Assembly: GCA_934667125.1 (NCBI GenBank)
Contig: CAKULF010000001.1
Location: forward strand, 372,001-436,000
Source of the DNA: an uncultured Candidatus Melainabacteria bacterium
Lineage (GTDB): Bacteria > Cyanobacteriota > Vampirovibrionia > Gastranaerophilales > Gastranaerophilaceae
DNA length: 64,000 bases
Reading direction: 5' to 3'
The position numbers and the translations under genes were made by a program. Positions 42,325-52,059 of the stretch are shown piece after piece (position 1 is the first letter of the stretch; the number at the start of each line of letters is the position of its first letter). Below the pieces are notes generated by a model. The model had not been told where the DNA came from. It was given only the letters and a program-made list of their open reading frames with translations, and ran no database searches.

Positions 42325-42930
42325 CTATTTAACAAGCTGAAATATGGATTTTTTATTTTCTTTTTTTATGTCGGGAAGCTCGTAACATTCTATACATCTT
42401 GCTTCATAGCTTTCATCTCCGCCTATCATAATAAGAGGAGAATTTTTATCTGCCGGTTTTCCATTTATTAGTCGCTGAGTCCTTGTAGCGTTATCTCTTC
42501 CGCATTTCATGCAAATAGCATGTAATTTATCAACAGAAGTTGCAAGGCACATCAATTCAGGCATTGAGCCAAATGGTTCAGCTTTAAAATCTAATTCAAG
42601 ACCAGAAGCAATAACTCTTTTTCCTTGTTGCATAAGATAATTGATTATTTTTACGATGTTAGAATCAAAAAATTGAAGCTCATCAAAAGCTATAACCTCG
42701 TTATCTTTAATTAAAGACATAATTTCAATAGAATGTTTGATTTTAATTGCTTCAACTTGAAGTCCGTTTCTTGATTTGATACAAGCCGAATTTTCCCTTG
42801 TATCAACGCTTGGAGAAAAGACTATTACTTTCTTTTTTGCTATTTTTGCCCTATTAATTCTTCTTAAAAGTTCCTCGGTTTTTCCGCAACTCATAGGTCC
42901 AACTATAAGCTCAAAGCAATAACTTTCCAT
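42325..42930 (-). CDS. tdk: Thymidine kinase
   Basis: 201 residues from ATG at 42930; a TTG four codons earlier is possible, but GGGGG stands directly upstream of the ATG. The P-loop is GPMSCGKTEELL, the Asp/Glu box is IAFDELQFFD, and the zinc lasso has CMKCG and CIECY. It phosphorylates thymidine in salvage. It is a cytoplasmic type II TK. Confidence 0.94.
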   Translation of the reverse strand: MESYCFELIVGPMSCGKTEELLRRINRAKIAKKKVIVFSPSVDTRENSACIKSRNGLQVEAIKIKHSIEIMSLIKDNEVIAFDELQFFDSNIVKIINYLMQQGKRVIASGLELDFKAEPFGSMPELMCLATSVDKLHAICMKCGRDNATRTQRLINGKPADKNSPLIMIGGDESYEARCIECYELPDIKKENKKSIFQLVK

Positions 42931-43022
42931 TATCCCCCACAAAATTCTAGTCTTTATATTATTGTAAAATAAAAGTAGATTAATTTTTAAGAAATCAAAA
43001 AAGATTTAACAATATTTTATAT

Positions 43023-43985
43023 TTAATTTATATTCAACTCTTGAGCAATTAAATAGCAGGGTCTTCCTTTAACTTCAAGAAGAATTTGCCCAATGTATTC
43101 GCCTATTATCCCAATACAAAGGATTTGAATACCTTCTATAAAACTTGTCCAAACTTTGAAAAATTCAATATCATAAAATAAATTAACATTAAATAATTCT
43201 TCTAAAAAGATTAAAAATGCAACAGTAAAACTGCCTAAAGAGATTACTATTCCAACAATAAAGACCAATCTCAACGGATATGTACTATAAGAAAAAATCC
43301 CGTTTAGCGCAAGTCTAAACAAGCTGATTAAGGAGAATTTGCTTTGCCCGTATTCTCTTTCTTTAACGTCGAAGTGGATGTATTTTGTTTTTAAGCCGAG
43401 CTCTGAAAATAATCCTCTTAAAAAGATGTTTTTTTCTTTAAAATGAGAAATTATATCAAGCGTTCTTTTAGATATTAAGCGGTATTCAGAGTGATTTGGC
43501 TTTAATTTAACACCCATCCAGTTAATAAAAACATAGAAAAATTCAGATAATAAGCTTTTAATTATTCCGTCTGTTTTTCTGTTGTTTTTAACCCCTGCAA
43601 CAATGTCATAGCCTTGTTTATAGCTTTCAACAAATTCAGGAATTTTTGTTATATCTTGCTGCAAATCCGCATCAATTGTTAAAGTCATATCAGCGCCAAG
43701 TTTTCTAACTTCGTCATAGCCTGCTAAAATAGCGGATTGGTTTCCGAAATTTCTTGTAAATTTAACCCCTTTAACTTGGATTTTTGATGTTTTAGAGCAT
43801 TCGTTTATAATTTCCCAAGTCTTATCTTTAGACCCGTCATCCACCAAAAACAAGTAGCTATCAGAAGAAATTTTAAATGTATTAATTAGGCTTAAAACGA
43901 CTTTTTCAAGCTCGTTTATCGTTTTTGAAATAACTTCTTCTTCATTAAAACAAGGGATAACTATTGCAAGTTTTGGTGTCAACAT
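43023..43985 (-). CDS. GtrB/DPM-like membrane glycosyltransferase (GT2)
   Basis: 320 residues. The GT-A domain has IVIPCFNEEEVI, LVDDGSKDKT and the DxD-type TIDADLQQD. Two C-terminal membrane helices (about 230-257 and 265-300) place it at the inner membrane. The family glycosylates undecaprenyl or dolichyl phosphate (GtrB, PglC-adjacent enzymes, YfdH). It probably feeds lipid-linked sugar to envelope glycans. GAGG precedes the ATG. Confidence 0.9.
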   Translation of the reverse strand: MLTPKLAIVIPCFNEEEVISKTINELEKVVLSLINTFKISSDSYLFLVDDGSKDKTWEIINECSKTSKIQVKGVKFTRNFGNQSAILAGYDEVRKLGADMTLTIDADLQQDITKIPEFVESYKQGYDIVAGVKNNRKTDGIIKSLLSEFFYVFINWMGVKLKPNHSEYRLISKRTLDIISHFKEKNIFLRGLFSELGLKTKYIHFDVKEREYGQSKFSLISLFRLALNGIFSYSTYPLRLVFIVGIVISLGSFTVAFLIFLEELFNVNLFYDIEFFKVWTSFIEGIQILCIGIIGEYIGQILLEVKGRPCYLIAQELNIN

Positions 43986-44032
43986 TTTTGCCTCTATAAC
44001 TATTCTTATATTTAAAATATCACAAAAATTTT

Positions 44033-47000
44033 CTAACCTAAAGCTTTAACTTCGATTTGCAATTTATCTTTAAAATTAGCTAAAATTTCGTTTTGAACAT
44101 TTCCATCTAAATCAACCCAAAGGTGGTTACTTGTAAGCATTTGATATTTTTGCGGAGTATTATCCAAATCATTTGCGCTAAATTCAATTACAACAGGGTT
44201 TTCGCCTTTATATTTAGCCAAAAGTTCTTTTAAATAGATATTTTCTTCCATTTCAAGATGTTGAAGCATTTTAATCGTAACCAAATTAACGTTTTCAATC
44301 GGTTTAACTTCGTTAACTATTAGATTTATTTCTTCATCTCTTATGTTTACTTTTGCTTTTAAAATCACTTTTTGATCGGATTGAATTAATTCGCCAAAAC
44401 TTTCAACAACCTTAGGAAACACAACAAAACCGATTCTGTCCGTTAAATCTTCAATTGTGCCTGTTTTAATGAATTTAGAAGGGTCTTTTTTGGTTGGTTT
44501 TTGAATAACTTGAGATAACAAACCGCAAAGAGTTATCGTGCTATCTTGCACAGGATTTTCTTTAACATCTGAAATTGTTTTTGTTGTTATGTATTTTAAA
44601 GTGTCTTTAATGCTTTCTAATGGATGAGATGTTACATAAATTCCCATCAATTCTTTTTCAAATTGCTGAATTTCGCTATCTGTAAATTCATCGTCCGAAC
44701 TTCCCATCATTTTAAAAGTCGGGATATTAAAGTCTTCTTGCGCTTCAGCAGAAATCGCACTAAACAGGCTAACTTGACCTGAGGATTTTGCTCTTGCGGA
44801 ATTTTGCACAAATTCAACCGCTGAATCGATATTATTTAAACATTGTTTTCTTGATTTTTCGATTGTTGAAAAAGCGCCTGCTTTAATCAAACTTTCGAGC
44901 GTTCTTTTATTTAAACATTTAGAATCGACTCTTGAACAAAAATCATAGAAACTTTCAAAAGGTTTTTCTTTTCTTTCTTGTTCAATTTGTTCGATAACCG
45001 CTTCGCCAACGTTTTTAATTGATGCAAGACCAAAACGAATGTTGTTGCCATCAGGCGTGAATTGAGAATTAGAATGGTTAATATCAGGCGGTAAAACCTC
45101 AATTCCTTGGCTTTGACATTGTAAAATGTATTGTTGAGTTTTTTCTTGTTTATCACAAACAGAAGTTAACATTGCACACATAAATTCAACAGGATAGTGT
45201 GCTTTTAAATATGCTGTTTGATAAGCAACGAAAGCATAAGCAGATGAGTGGGCTTTGTTGAAACAATATTTTGCAAAACTTTCAATTTGTTCAAAAAGTG
45301 CTATTGCTTTTTCTCGAGGCATATCATTTTTAGCAGCGCCCTCAACAAAAATTTCCTTTTGCTCAGCCATTTGTTGAAGCTTCTTTTTACCCATCATACG
45401 ACGAACCATGTCGGCGCCGCCTAGTGTGTAACCTGCTAAAGTTTGGAAAATTGCCATAATCTGCTCTTGATAAACAATTGTTCCGTATGTTTCTTTTAAA
45501 ATGCTCTCTAACAAAGGATGAGCATATTCAACCTTTTGACGACCGTGTTTTCTATCAACGAAATCGTCAATCATGCCTGCTTCAATCGGCCCTGGGCGAT
45601 ACAAAGCAACAAGAGCGCCAATATCAGCAAAAACACTAGGTTTCAATCTTTTAACCAGTTTTTTCATACCGCCAGATTCAAGCTGGAACACAGCGTCCGT
45701 GTCGCCACGAGAAAGTAATTCAAAAGTTTCTTTATCATCAAGCGGAATTCTATTAATATTAATCCACTTGCCCGTTCTTTCTTTAACAAGGTCAAGCGCA
45801 TCACGAATAATCGTTAAAGTTTCAAGCCCCAGAAAGTCCATCTTCAAAAGACCGATTTTTTCAATCCCAGCCATAGGATACTGCGTTTCAGTCGATTTTT
45901 CTTTTGATAATGTAACGGGAATAATCTCGCTCATTGGTTTTGGAGCAATGATAACCCCTGCAGCGTGCGTGCCTGTTTGGTTTTTCAAGCCTTCCATGTG
46001 AAGCGCTTCATCTACAAGGCTTTGAACTTGAGAATTTTCATCACAAAGTTTCTTTAATTCCATTCCGTCGCCAAGTGCGTCTTTTAACTTTGTTCCAGGG
46101 TTAGATGGAACCATTGCAGCCCAAGTATTAGCTTGAGAAAACGGAATATCATATACCCTGCAAACCGCTTTTAGAGCAGCTTTTGCAGCTAATGTACCAA
46201 AAGTGATGATTTGACAAACGTGGTCTTTTCCCCAACGTTCCGATACATATTCAATTACTTCCCCACGGCGTCTTTGGCAAAAATCGATATCGACATCGGG
46301 CATTGATATACGTTCGGGGTTTAAAAATCTTTCAAACAAGAGTTTATGTTCAATCGGGTCAAGTTCCGTAATTCCAAGAGAATATGCAACAATACTTCCT
46401 GCGGCTGAACCACGCCCAGGGCCAACGGGAATTCCGTGTTCTTTTGCCCAGTTAATAAAGTCCCAAGTCAACAAGAAATAAGCAGGGAAGCCCATCTGGA
46501 AGATTACGCCTTTTTCATATTCGTATCTTTCAACAATAGAATCGGGTATAGGGTCGCCATAGCGCTCTTTTAGACCTTTTACACATAAATAATCAAAATA
46601 TGCTTTTTCATCATACCCCTCAGGGCATGGGAATTTCGGCAAATATTCTTTTGTTTTACCAAATTCCAACTTATCCATTTCAAAATTACATTTATCAGCA
46701 ATTTCAACCGTTGTTTCAATACATTTGTTAAAATAATCCTCATCCATCCAAGAAAAGGCTTTTCTTAATTCATCAACGGTTTTCACGTAAAATTCGTTAA
46801 CTGAAAATTTAAAACGATTAGGGTTAGCTTTTGATGATTTTGTTTGCTCGCACAATAATGTGTCATGCCAAGAAGCGTCTTGCGCTCTTAAATAGTGCGA
46901 GTCGTTTGTGATAACTGTTTTGACGTTTAATTCTTCAGCGATTTTCATCAACTCGGGATTAGAATCTTTTTGTTCTTTTAACCCGTGGTCTTGAAGTTCG

Positions 47001-47557
47001 ATATAAAAATCATCCCCAAACAAATCTTTATAATATTTTGCTTTTTGATGAGCTTTTTCAATATTTCCGTCTAATATATTTCTTGCAACTTCCCCTTGAA
47101 TACAAGCTGAAAGGCAGATTATATCTTCGTGATATTGTTCTAAAATTTCATGGTTAATACGGGGTTTATAGTAATAACCTTGAGTTGTAGCAATTGAATC
47201 AAGTTTACAAAGATTGTGATAGCCATTTTGATTTTTTGCAAGCAAAACAAGGTGATACATTGTTTTTTTGCTTCTATCTTCAATAACATCGCCCTCGCAA
47301 ATATAAAATTCGCAACCAACAATCGGCTTAACATCTTGAATTTTCTTTTTTAATTCTTGAACATCCTCGCTTAACATGTGCGATAGCATTTCATTTTTTG
47401 CAATGAACATATCCGCACATCCATACATAACACCGTGGTCAGTGATTGCAATAGCAGGCATGTCGTTTTCAGCAGCGAACTTATAAAAATCAGGAATTTT
47501 TATTGCGCCATCCAATAAGGAGTATTCGGTGTGTATATGCAAAGGAACGTATTTCAT
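44033..47557 (-). CDS. dnaE: DNA polymerase III subunit alpha
   Basis: 1174 residues. The N-terminal PHP domain starts LHIHTEYSLLDGA. The polymerase core has GPGRGSAAGSIVAY, the catalytic acidic box MPDVDIDFCQRRR and, further on, the DFLGLETL region. A helix-hairpin-helix domain and C-terminal OB fold (about 990-1080) follow. It is the replicative polymerase of the DnaE1 type. No ribosome site is seen; TGATAAAAT ends six bases before the ATG. It could also be read from the mntP promoter, 45 bases upstream. Confidence 0.97.
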   Translation of the reverse strand: MKYVPLHIHTEYSLLDGAIKIPDFYKFAAENDMPAIAITDHGVMYGCADMFIAKNEMLSHMLSEDVQELKKKIQDVKPIVGCEFYICEGDVIEDRSKKTMYHLVLLAKNQNGYHNLCKLDSIATTQGYYYKPRINHEILEQYHEDIICLSACIQGEVARNILDGNIEKAHQKAKYYKDLFGDDFYIELQDHGLKEQKDSNPELMKIAEELNVKTVITNDSHYLRAQDASWHDTLLCEQTKSSKANPNRFKFSVNEFYVKTVDELRKAFSWMDEDYFNKCIETTVEIADKCNFEMDKLEFGKTKEYLPKFPCPEGYDEKAYFDYLCVKGLKERYGDPIPDSIVERYEYEKGVIFQMGFPAYFLLTWDFINWAKEHGIPVGPGRGSAAGSIVAYSLGITELDPIEHKLLFERFLNPERISMPDVDIDFCQRRRGEVIEYVSERWGKDHVCQIITFGTLAAKAALKAVCRVYDIPFSQANTWAAMVPSNPGTKLKDALGDGMELKKLCDENSQVQSLVDEALHMEGLKNQTGTHAAGVIIAPKPMSEIIPVTLSKEKSTETQYPMAGIEKIGLLKMDFLGLETLTIIRDALDLVKERTGKWININRIPLDDKETFELLSRGDTDAVFQLESGGMKKLVKRLKPSVFADIGALVALYRPGPIEAGMIDDFVDRKHGRQKVEYAHPLLESILKETYGTIVYQEQIMAIFQTLAGYTLGGADMVRRMMGKKKLQQMAEQKEIFVEGAAKNDMPREKAIALFEQIESFAKYCFNKAHSSAYAFVAYQTAYLKAHYPVEFMCAMLTSVCDKQEKTQQYILQCQSQGIEVLPPDINHSNSQFTPDGNNIRFGLASIKNVGEAVIEQIEQERKEKPFESFYDFCSRVDSKCLNKRTLESLIKAGAFSTIEKSRKQCLNNIDSAVEFVQNSARAKSSGQVSLFSAISAEAQEDFNIPTFKMMGSSDDEFTDSEIQQFEKELMGIYVTSHPLESIKDTLKYITTKTISDVKENPVQDSTITLCGLLSQVIQKPTKKDPSKFIKTGTIEDLTDRIGFVVFPKVVESFGELIQSDQKVILKAKVNIRDEEINLIVNEVKPIENVNLVTIKMLQHLEMEENIYLKELLAKYKGENPVVIEFSANDLDNTPQKYQMLTSNHLWVDLDGNVQNEILANFKDKLQIEVKALG

Positions 47558-47602
47558 AATTAAATTTTATCATGTTAAAAAAATAGATGTTGTAAATATA
47601 TA

Positions 47603-48181
47603 TTAAGCGGCGAAAAAATGCTCTATTATTATCTTTAGCCCGATTAATATTAAAATTATTCCGCCTGATATTTCGGCTTTTGTTTTGTATTTTGTTGCAT
47701 AAATATTGCCGATTTTTACCCCAATAACCGACAATATAAATGTCGTTAAACCGATTATCACTATTGCTTTTAATATCGGGGTTTTTAACAATGCAAAAGA
47801 AAAACCAACCGCTAATGCGTCTATACTTGTTGAAAGAGCAAGAATTAAAAGCTCTTTATGGGAAAGTTTTTCTTCTTTTAAACAAGTATGTTCTTCATCC
47901 CCCTTTTCTTTTTTTGCTTCATAAATCATTTTTGAACCGATTAAAACTAACAATAAAAATGCAATAATATAGCTAAAATTAATTAAATATTGATTTAGCC
48001 CAATTCCGACGTACCAGCCGATTAAAGGCATTAAGGCTTGAAAAAATCCAAAATAAAAAGCAATAATTAAAGCGTTTTTAAGATTGAATTTTTTCATCGA
48101 CAAGCCTTTGCAGATGGAAACTGCAAAAGAATCCATCGCAAGCCCGACGCCTATTAAAAACAGTTCAATAAATATTCCCAT
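47603..48181 (-). CDS. mntP: Manganese efflux pump MntP
   Basis: 192 residues and six membrane helices. The two halves each carry the family D-[SA]-[FL]-A-V motif: MDSFAVSICKG near residue 16 and IDALAVGFS near 118. It exports Mn(II). The start shares one base with the stop of the AsmA-like gene. The canonical yybP-ykoY manganese riboswitch would have to precede the AsmA gene; I do not see one. Confidence 0.93.
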   Translation of the reverse strand: MGIFIELFLIGVGLAMDSFAVSICKGLSMKKFNLKNALIIAFYFGFFQALMPLIGWYVGIGLNQYLINFSYIIAFLLLVLIGSKMIYEAKKEKGDEEHTCLKEEKLSHKELLILALSTSIDALAVGFSFALLKTPILKAIVIIGLTTFILSVIGVKIGNIYATKYKTKAEISGGIILILIGLKIIIEHFFAA

Positions 48182-51100
48182 TATTCTGCTTGTGCGCTTT
48201 CTGTTGCTGGGGTTTCTTCTTGAATAACGCTTTGCGCTGTTTCGGTTGCTTCAAGGGTTGTTGTCGCATTTGATTTCGGTTTATATTTATTAACTATTTC
48301 ATTAATCAACATTTCCTTAACCGCAGGAGCAGTTGTGTCCATTTTTACTGTTTTTTCAAGCAAAACTTTCACTTTATTATCAACTTCATATTTCTTTTGC
48401 AATTCGTCCATTTTCTTTTGAATTAAAGCTTGTTCTTGTTCTTGAACATATTTTGCAGAAAATGCCCTAGCTTCATCCATTTCTTTTTGAAGAGCAAGCC
48501 ATTTGAAAGATTTAACCAATTTTAACGGTTTTGCCACATCCCCTCTTAAAACAATTTGGAATTTTGTCGCATTAGCGTCAGAATGCTTTTGTGAAAAATC
48601 AGGAATTGTTTTATATTCGCTTTCAGGAACAACTTGGGTAAAAAATCTAAACAATTGAGCTGTCGCAATATTAAGCCCCGGAGCATTTTTAACAAGATTA
48701 ACAGGGTTTGCTATAGCTAATGGTCCAAGCATATCTGAAACCGCCGAAGCAAGGCGCACTTTAACATTTGAATTTAGATTATTTTTCAACAAATCCATAT
48801 CCCCTTTAATCAAGATACATAAAATATCCCCTTGAGAAGTTATAGGATTTAGATGGACAAAACCATCTTTAAAGGTTAATTTTCCTTTTAGTTCACTAAA
48901 ATGTGTGCTATCTATTGTTGTTAACGGCGTCAAAATCGCTCCGATTGTGTTTTTAAAGAATGGATTTTCTCTAACATTTTCAGCCAAGAAGAAGTTTTCC
49001 AATTTCGCAAAAGGTCCGTATTGACCGTCTTTTATTTCAAAATCCACATCCCCTTTAAGCGATTTCATTTGTTCTTCATAAGTTGCACCTTTTAAGGATA
49101 TATCTGTTTTAAAAGCCATAGTGCCGCTTATAGCGTCTTTTGTCGCTGCGGCCTTTAAAAATGTTTCAGCGCAATCAAGTTTTTGACCTTTTAATTTTAT
49201 TGAAATTAATTGGCTTAATAAATTAACGTCTATATTACCATTAACTTTACCTTTGAAGGCTTTTGCAAACAATTTATCAATTGATAAAACATTATTTTTT
49301 ACAATAATATCTCCTTTAGAATTATCCACAATTATTTCGGCCGATTTAATCTTATCTATATTGAATTTACCTTTAACAAAAACAGGAATATCGGCTTGTT
49401 TTGCTGATTTAGCTGTTTTTGTCGGTTGAGCTTTGGGAATATAATTATCCAATTTTGGTAAAATTTCTAAAACCTTATCAACATCAATATAGTTTGATTT
49501 TGCCGTCAAATCACTAATTCTGATTAGATTAAAGTCATCAAGATGAACCTTTAGTGATGAATTAATGATTGAATTATTCAAATTAATTTCTTTAAGATTG
49601 ATATTCAAGGCTTTTGACAAGAATTTTAAATCTACATCTTTAACTTTCAACAATAATTCAGGAATATTAAGTTCAGAAATTTTGAACTCTCCGCCATAAG
49701 ATATATTTGAAAAATCACCGTTTAAAAGGATTTTGCCTCTTGTTTTAAAGCTTGATTTTTTAAACTTATCAATATTACCGCTCAATTCCAAAGGAATATT
49801 AAATCTGAATAGATTAATATGATTATTTTCCAAAATTACGGCTAATTCCGCCAGTTGAATTGCTCCAACCATATTTTGTTCAAGATTGTTTGAAAAAGTT
49901 GCGCTTGCTTTTTTAAACAAACCTGTTCTTTTTAATTTAATTTTATTATTTTTAATTTGGATATCGCTTTGGATGATTGATGGTTTATTTTTCAAAGTAT
50001 TCAAATTAATTGGGCTAATATAATTTTTTGAATCAGCATAAATTTGAGCTAAAATATCTTGTTTTTTCTTATCGCCCGTTATTTTAACTTTCAAAGGAAT
50101 ATTTCCTTTTGCTGAAACATAGAATGCTGCTTCTTTTCCGATTGTTTTAATTAAATCGGCAGTTGAAATATAACCATCCATAAATAAATCCAAATTCAAT
50201 TTATCAAGATAATCTTTAACATCACCTTTGATATTTATTTTTGAATTAGAATTATAAATCAAATCAAATGGATTAATTTTAATATCGTTTTTATCAATAT
50301 CAACGCTTAAAGTCGGGATATTAACAACAGATTGCGCTTTTGGAGCTGATAATTTTAATCCGCTATTATCTAGTTTTCCAACAATCGTTTCTTTGTTGGC
50401 TTTTAAATTAAACAATAAATTATTATTTGCAACAACAAATGTATTTTTTCTATCTGTTAAATTGAAATTAGAAACTTTAGAATTGATATCAAAATTCAAA
50501 GCGTCGAGCTTTCCTTGAATTAAGCCATCAACGTTCAAAATAGCCGAATTAATTTTATATTCTCTTTTAATTTCATTCGGCATATAAGCGTTATACAAAA
50601 GAGGAACAGCCAAATTATTAACAGAAAATTTAACATTAGCATTTGAAGAATTATCAATTCCGCCCGTTAGAGAAATATTTGAATTATTTAAAAGCATATT
50701 CGCTTTGTTGATTATGATTGAATTATTGTTAAAATCAACGTCAGCAAAAATATTTCTCATTCCGATTTGATTTTTAGAATTAATGATTTCACCATCTTTT
50801 AGGGCGATACAGCCTGATGAATTTAGTTTTTTAAAGTTTGTTTTTATTTTTGAATTAATTTCAAGATAACCTTTTGATTTAATTTGCGCAATATTATTAT
50901 TTATTCCAAAAGATTCAACAGTCGCCTTTAAAAGGGTTAATATACTTGGAATATAGATTTTTGTTGATTGAATATCGGCGCTAAAATTCGGATGTTTTCC
51001 ATAAAACAAATTACCTGTTAAATCAATTTTTTCTTTATCTGTAAAATTGATATCAGAATCGTATATGAAATTTTTTCTAATTAATTTAGAGTGAAAATAG

Positions 51101-52017
51101 CTATTTGGAAGCCTTAGAGTTGATAATTTTAAAGATAAGTCATCTACATCAAAATACCCTGCGCCCCAATAGCTTCCATCATGCGCTCTTAAGAGCTTGG
51201 CATGGGATTTGATATTCATTTTTAAATCATATTTTTGATAAACCTGAACAATATTTAAAACAGACAGTTTTATTTCTTCGTCGGGGTCTTGTTCTTCTTT
51301 TTGTTTTTTAGTTAAATCAAGCTTTGGTGTTGGAATTGAAACATTAATATCAGCTACAATATTATCTTTATCATTAGATTTTAATTTTGATAAAGTTTGA
51401 ACAAGCAAGGTATTTCTTGCGCCATTATATTTCAAGAACAACTCGGGCGAAGTTAAATTAATTTTGTTTTTGCTTTTAAGTTCAACAACTTCAACATCAT
51501 AGTTTGTAATTTTCACGTAAGGAACTTTAATTCTTGTTCTTTTTAAAATATTATCAAGATTAATCTCTTCAACATTGTTTTCTTTTGGCTTTTTAATGTT
51601 TTCATTTATGATTTTTTCAACCAATTTAACAATTTTATATTCAGAATTTTCATTAATTTCAAGATTAATTTTAGGATTATCAACATAAATTCTTGATGTT
51701 TTAGCAGTCAATGTTAGAATTGATGGAAGTGCAAGCCCAGCTTTAATTCTATCAGCTTTAAACAATGAAGAATTATCATCAAAAGTTACATTAATTCCTT
51801 TAAGCTCTGCGCCAGCCGATAGCATAGGTGTGGTATAAAATTTTAATTCATCATAGTTTAAGTTTAGTTTTGAATTTTGTTTGACCAAATCTTGAACTAT
51901 TGGTTTTATAAAATCAGTTTTAATAAAATATGGAATAGTTAAAAAGGCTATATATAATATTGCTAAAACAGATACGACAAAAACCGTAAAATATTTTAAA
52001 AATTTATTTTTAATCAT
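48181..52017 (-). CDS. AsmA-like envelope protein
   Basis: 1278 residues. One N-terminal membrane anchor (about 8-30) is followed by very long beta-rich repeats typical of AsmA/TamB-type bridge proteins. A conserved C-terminal AsmA region has GDVDFEIKDGQYGPFAKLENF and LKGKLTFKDGFVHL (about 1015-1085). The tail is helical, then Ala/Thr/Glu rich. Such proteins span the periplasm and help move phospholipid or assemble the outer membrane, so this gene argues for a diderm cell. GTGAGGA precedes the ATG. Confidence 0.85.
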   Translation of the reverse strand: MIKNKFLKYFTVFVVSVLAILYIAFLTIPYFIKTDFIKPIVQDLVKQNSKLNLNYDELKFYTTPMLSAGAELKGINVTFDDNSSLFKADRIKAGLALPSILTLTAKTSRIYVDNPKINLEINENSEYKIVKLVEKIINENIKKPKENNVEEINLDNILKRTRIKVPYVKITNYDVEVVELKSKNKINLTSPELFLKYNGARNTLLVQTLSKLKSNDKDNIVADINVSIPTPKLDLTKKQKEEQDPDEEIKLSVLNIVQVYQKYDLKMNIKSHAKLLRAHDGSYWGAGYFDVDDLSLKLSTLRLPNSYFHSKLIRKNFIYDSDINFTDKEKIDLTGNLFYGKHPNFSADIQSTKIYIPSILTLLKATVESFGINNNIAQIKSKGYLEINSKIKTNFKKLNSSGCIALKDGEIINSKNQIGMRNIFADVDFNNNSIIINKANMLLNNSNISLTGGIDNSSNANVKFSVNNLAVPLLYNAYMPNEIKREYKINSAILNVDGLIQGKLDALNFDINSKVSNFNLTDRKNTFVVANNNLLFNLKANKETIVGKLDNSGLKLSAPKAQSVVNIPTLSVDIDKNDIKINPFDLIYNSNSKINIKGDVKDYLDKLNLDLFMDGYISTADLIKTIGKEAAFYVSAKGNIPLKVKITGDKKKQDILAQIYADSKNYISPINLNTLKNKPSIIQSDIQIKNNKIKLKRTGLFKKASATFSNNLEQNMVGAIQLAELAVILENNHINLFRFNIPLELSGNIDKFKKSSFKTRGKILLNGDFSNISYGGEFKISELNIPELLLKVKDVDLKFLSKALNINLKEINLNNSIINSSLKVHLDDFNLIRISDLTAKSNYIDVDKVLEILPKLDNYIPKAQPTKTAKSAKQADIPVFVKGKFNIDKIKSAEIIVDNSKGDIIVKNNVLSIDKLFAKAFKGKVNGNIDVNLLSQLISIKLKGQKLDCAETFLKAAATKDAISGTMAFKTDISLKGATYEEQMKSLKGDVDFEIKDGQYGPFAKLENFFLAENVRENPFFKNTIGAILTPLTTIDSTHFSELKGKLTFKDGFVHLNPITSQGDILCILIKGDMDLLKNNLNSNVKVRLASAVSDMLGPLAIANPVNLVKNAPGLNIATAQLFRFFTQVVPESEYKTIPDFSQKHSDANATKFQIVLRGDVAKPLKLVKSFKWLALQKEMDEARAFSAKYVQEQEQALIQKKMDELQKKYEVDNKVKVLLEKTVKMDTTAPAVKEMLINEIVNKYKPKSNATTTLEATETAQSVIQEETPATESAQAE

Positions 52018-52059
52018 TTTTCCTCACCAATTCTATAATTAAATTATAAAATAAAAACT

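Noticed and set aside
45573..46001. 142-codon + strand frame
   Set aside because: Lies inside dnaE, which is conserved and complete.
47558..48181. Manganese riboswitch (yybP-ykoY) for mntP
   Set aside because: mntP starts inside the AsmA-like stop codon and no matching motif was seen before the AsmA-like gene.
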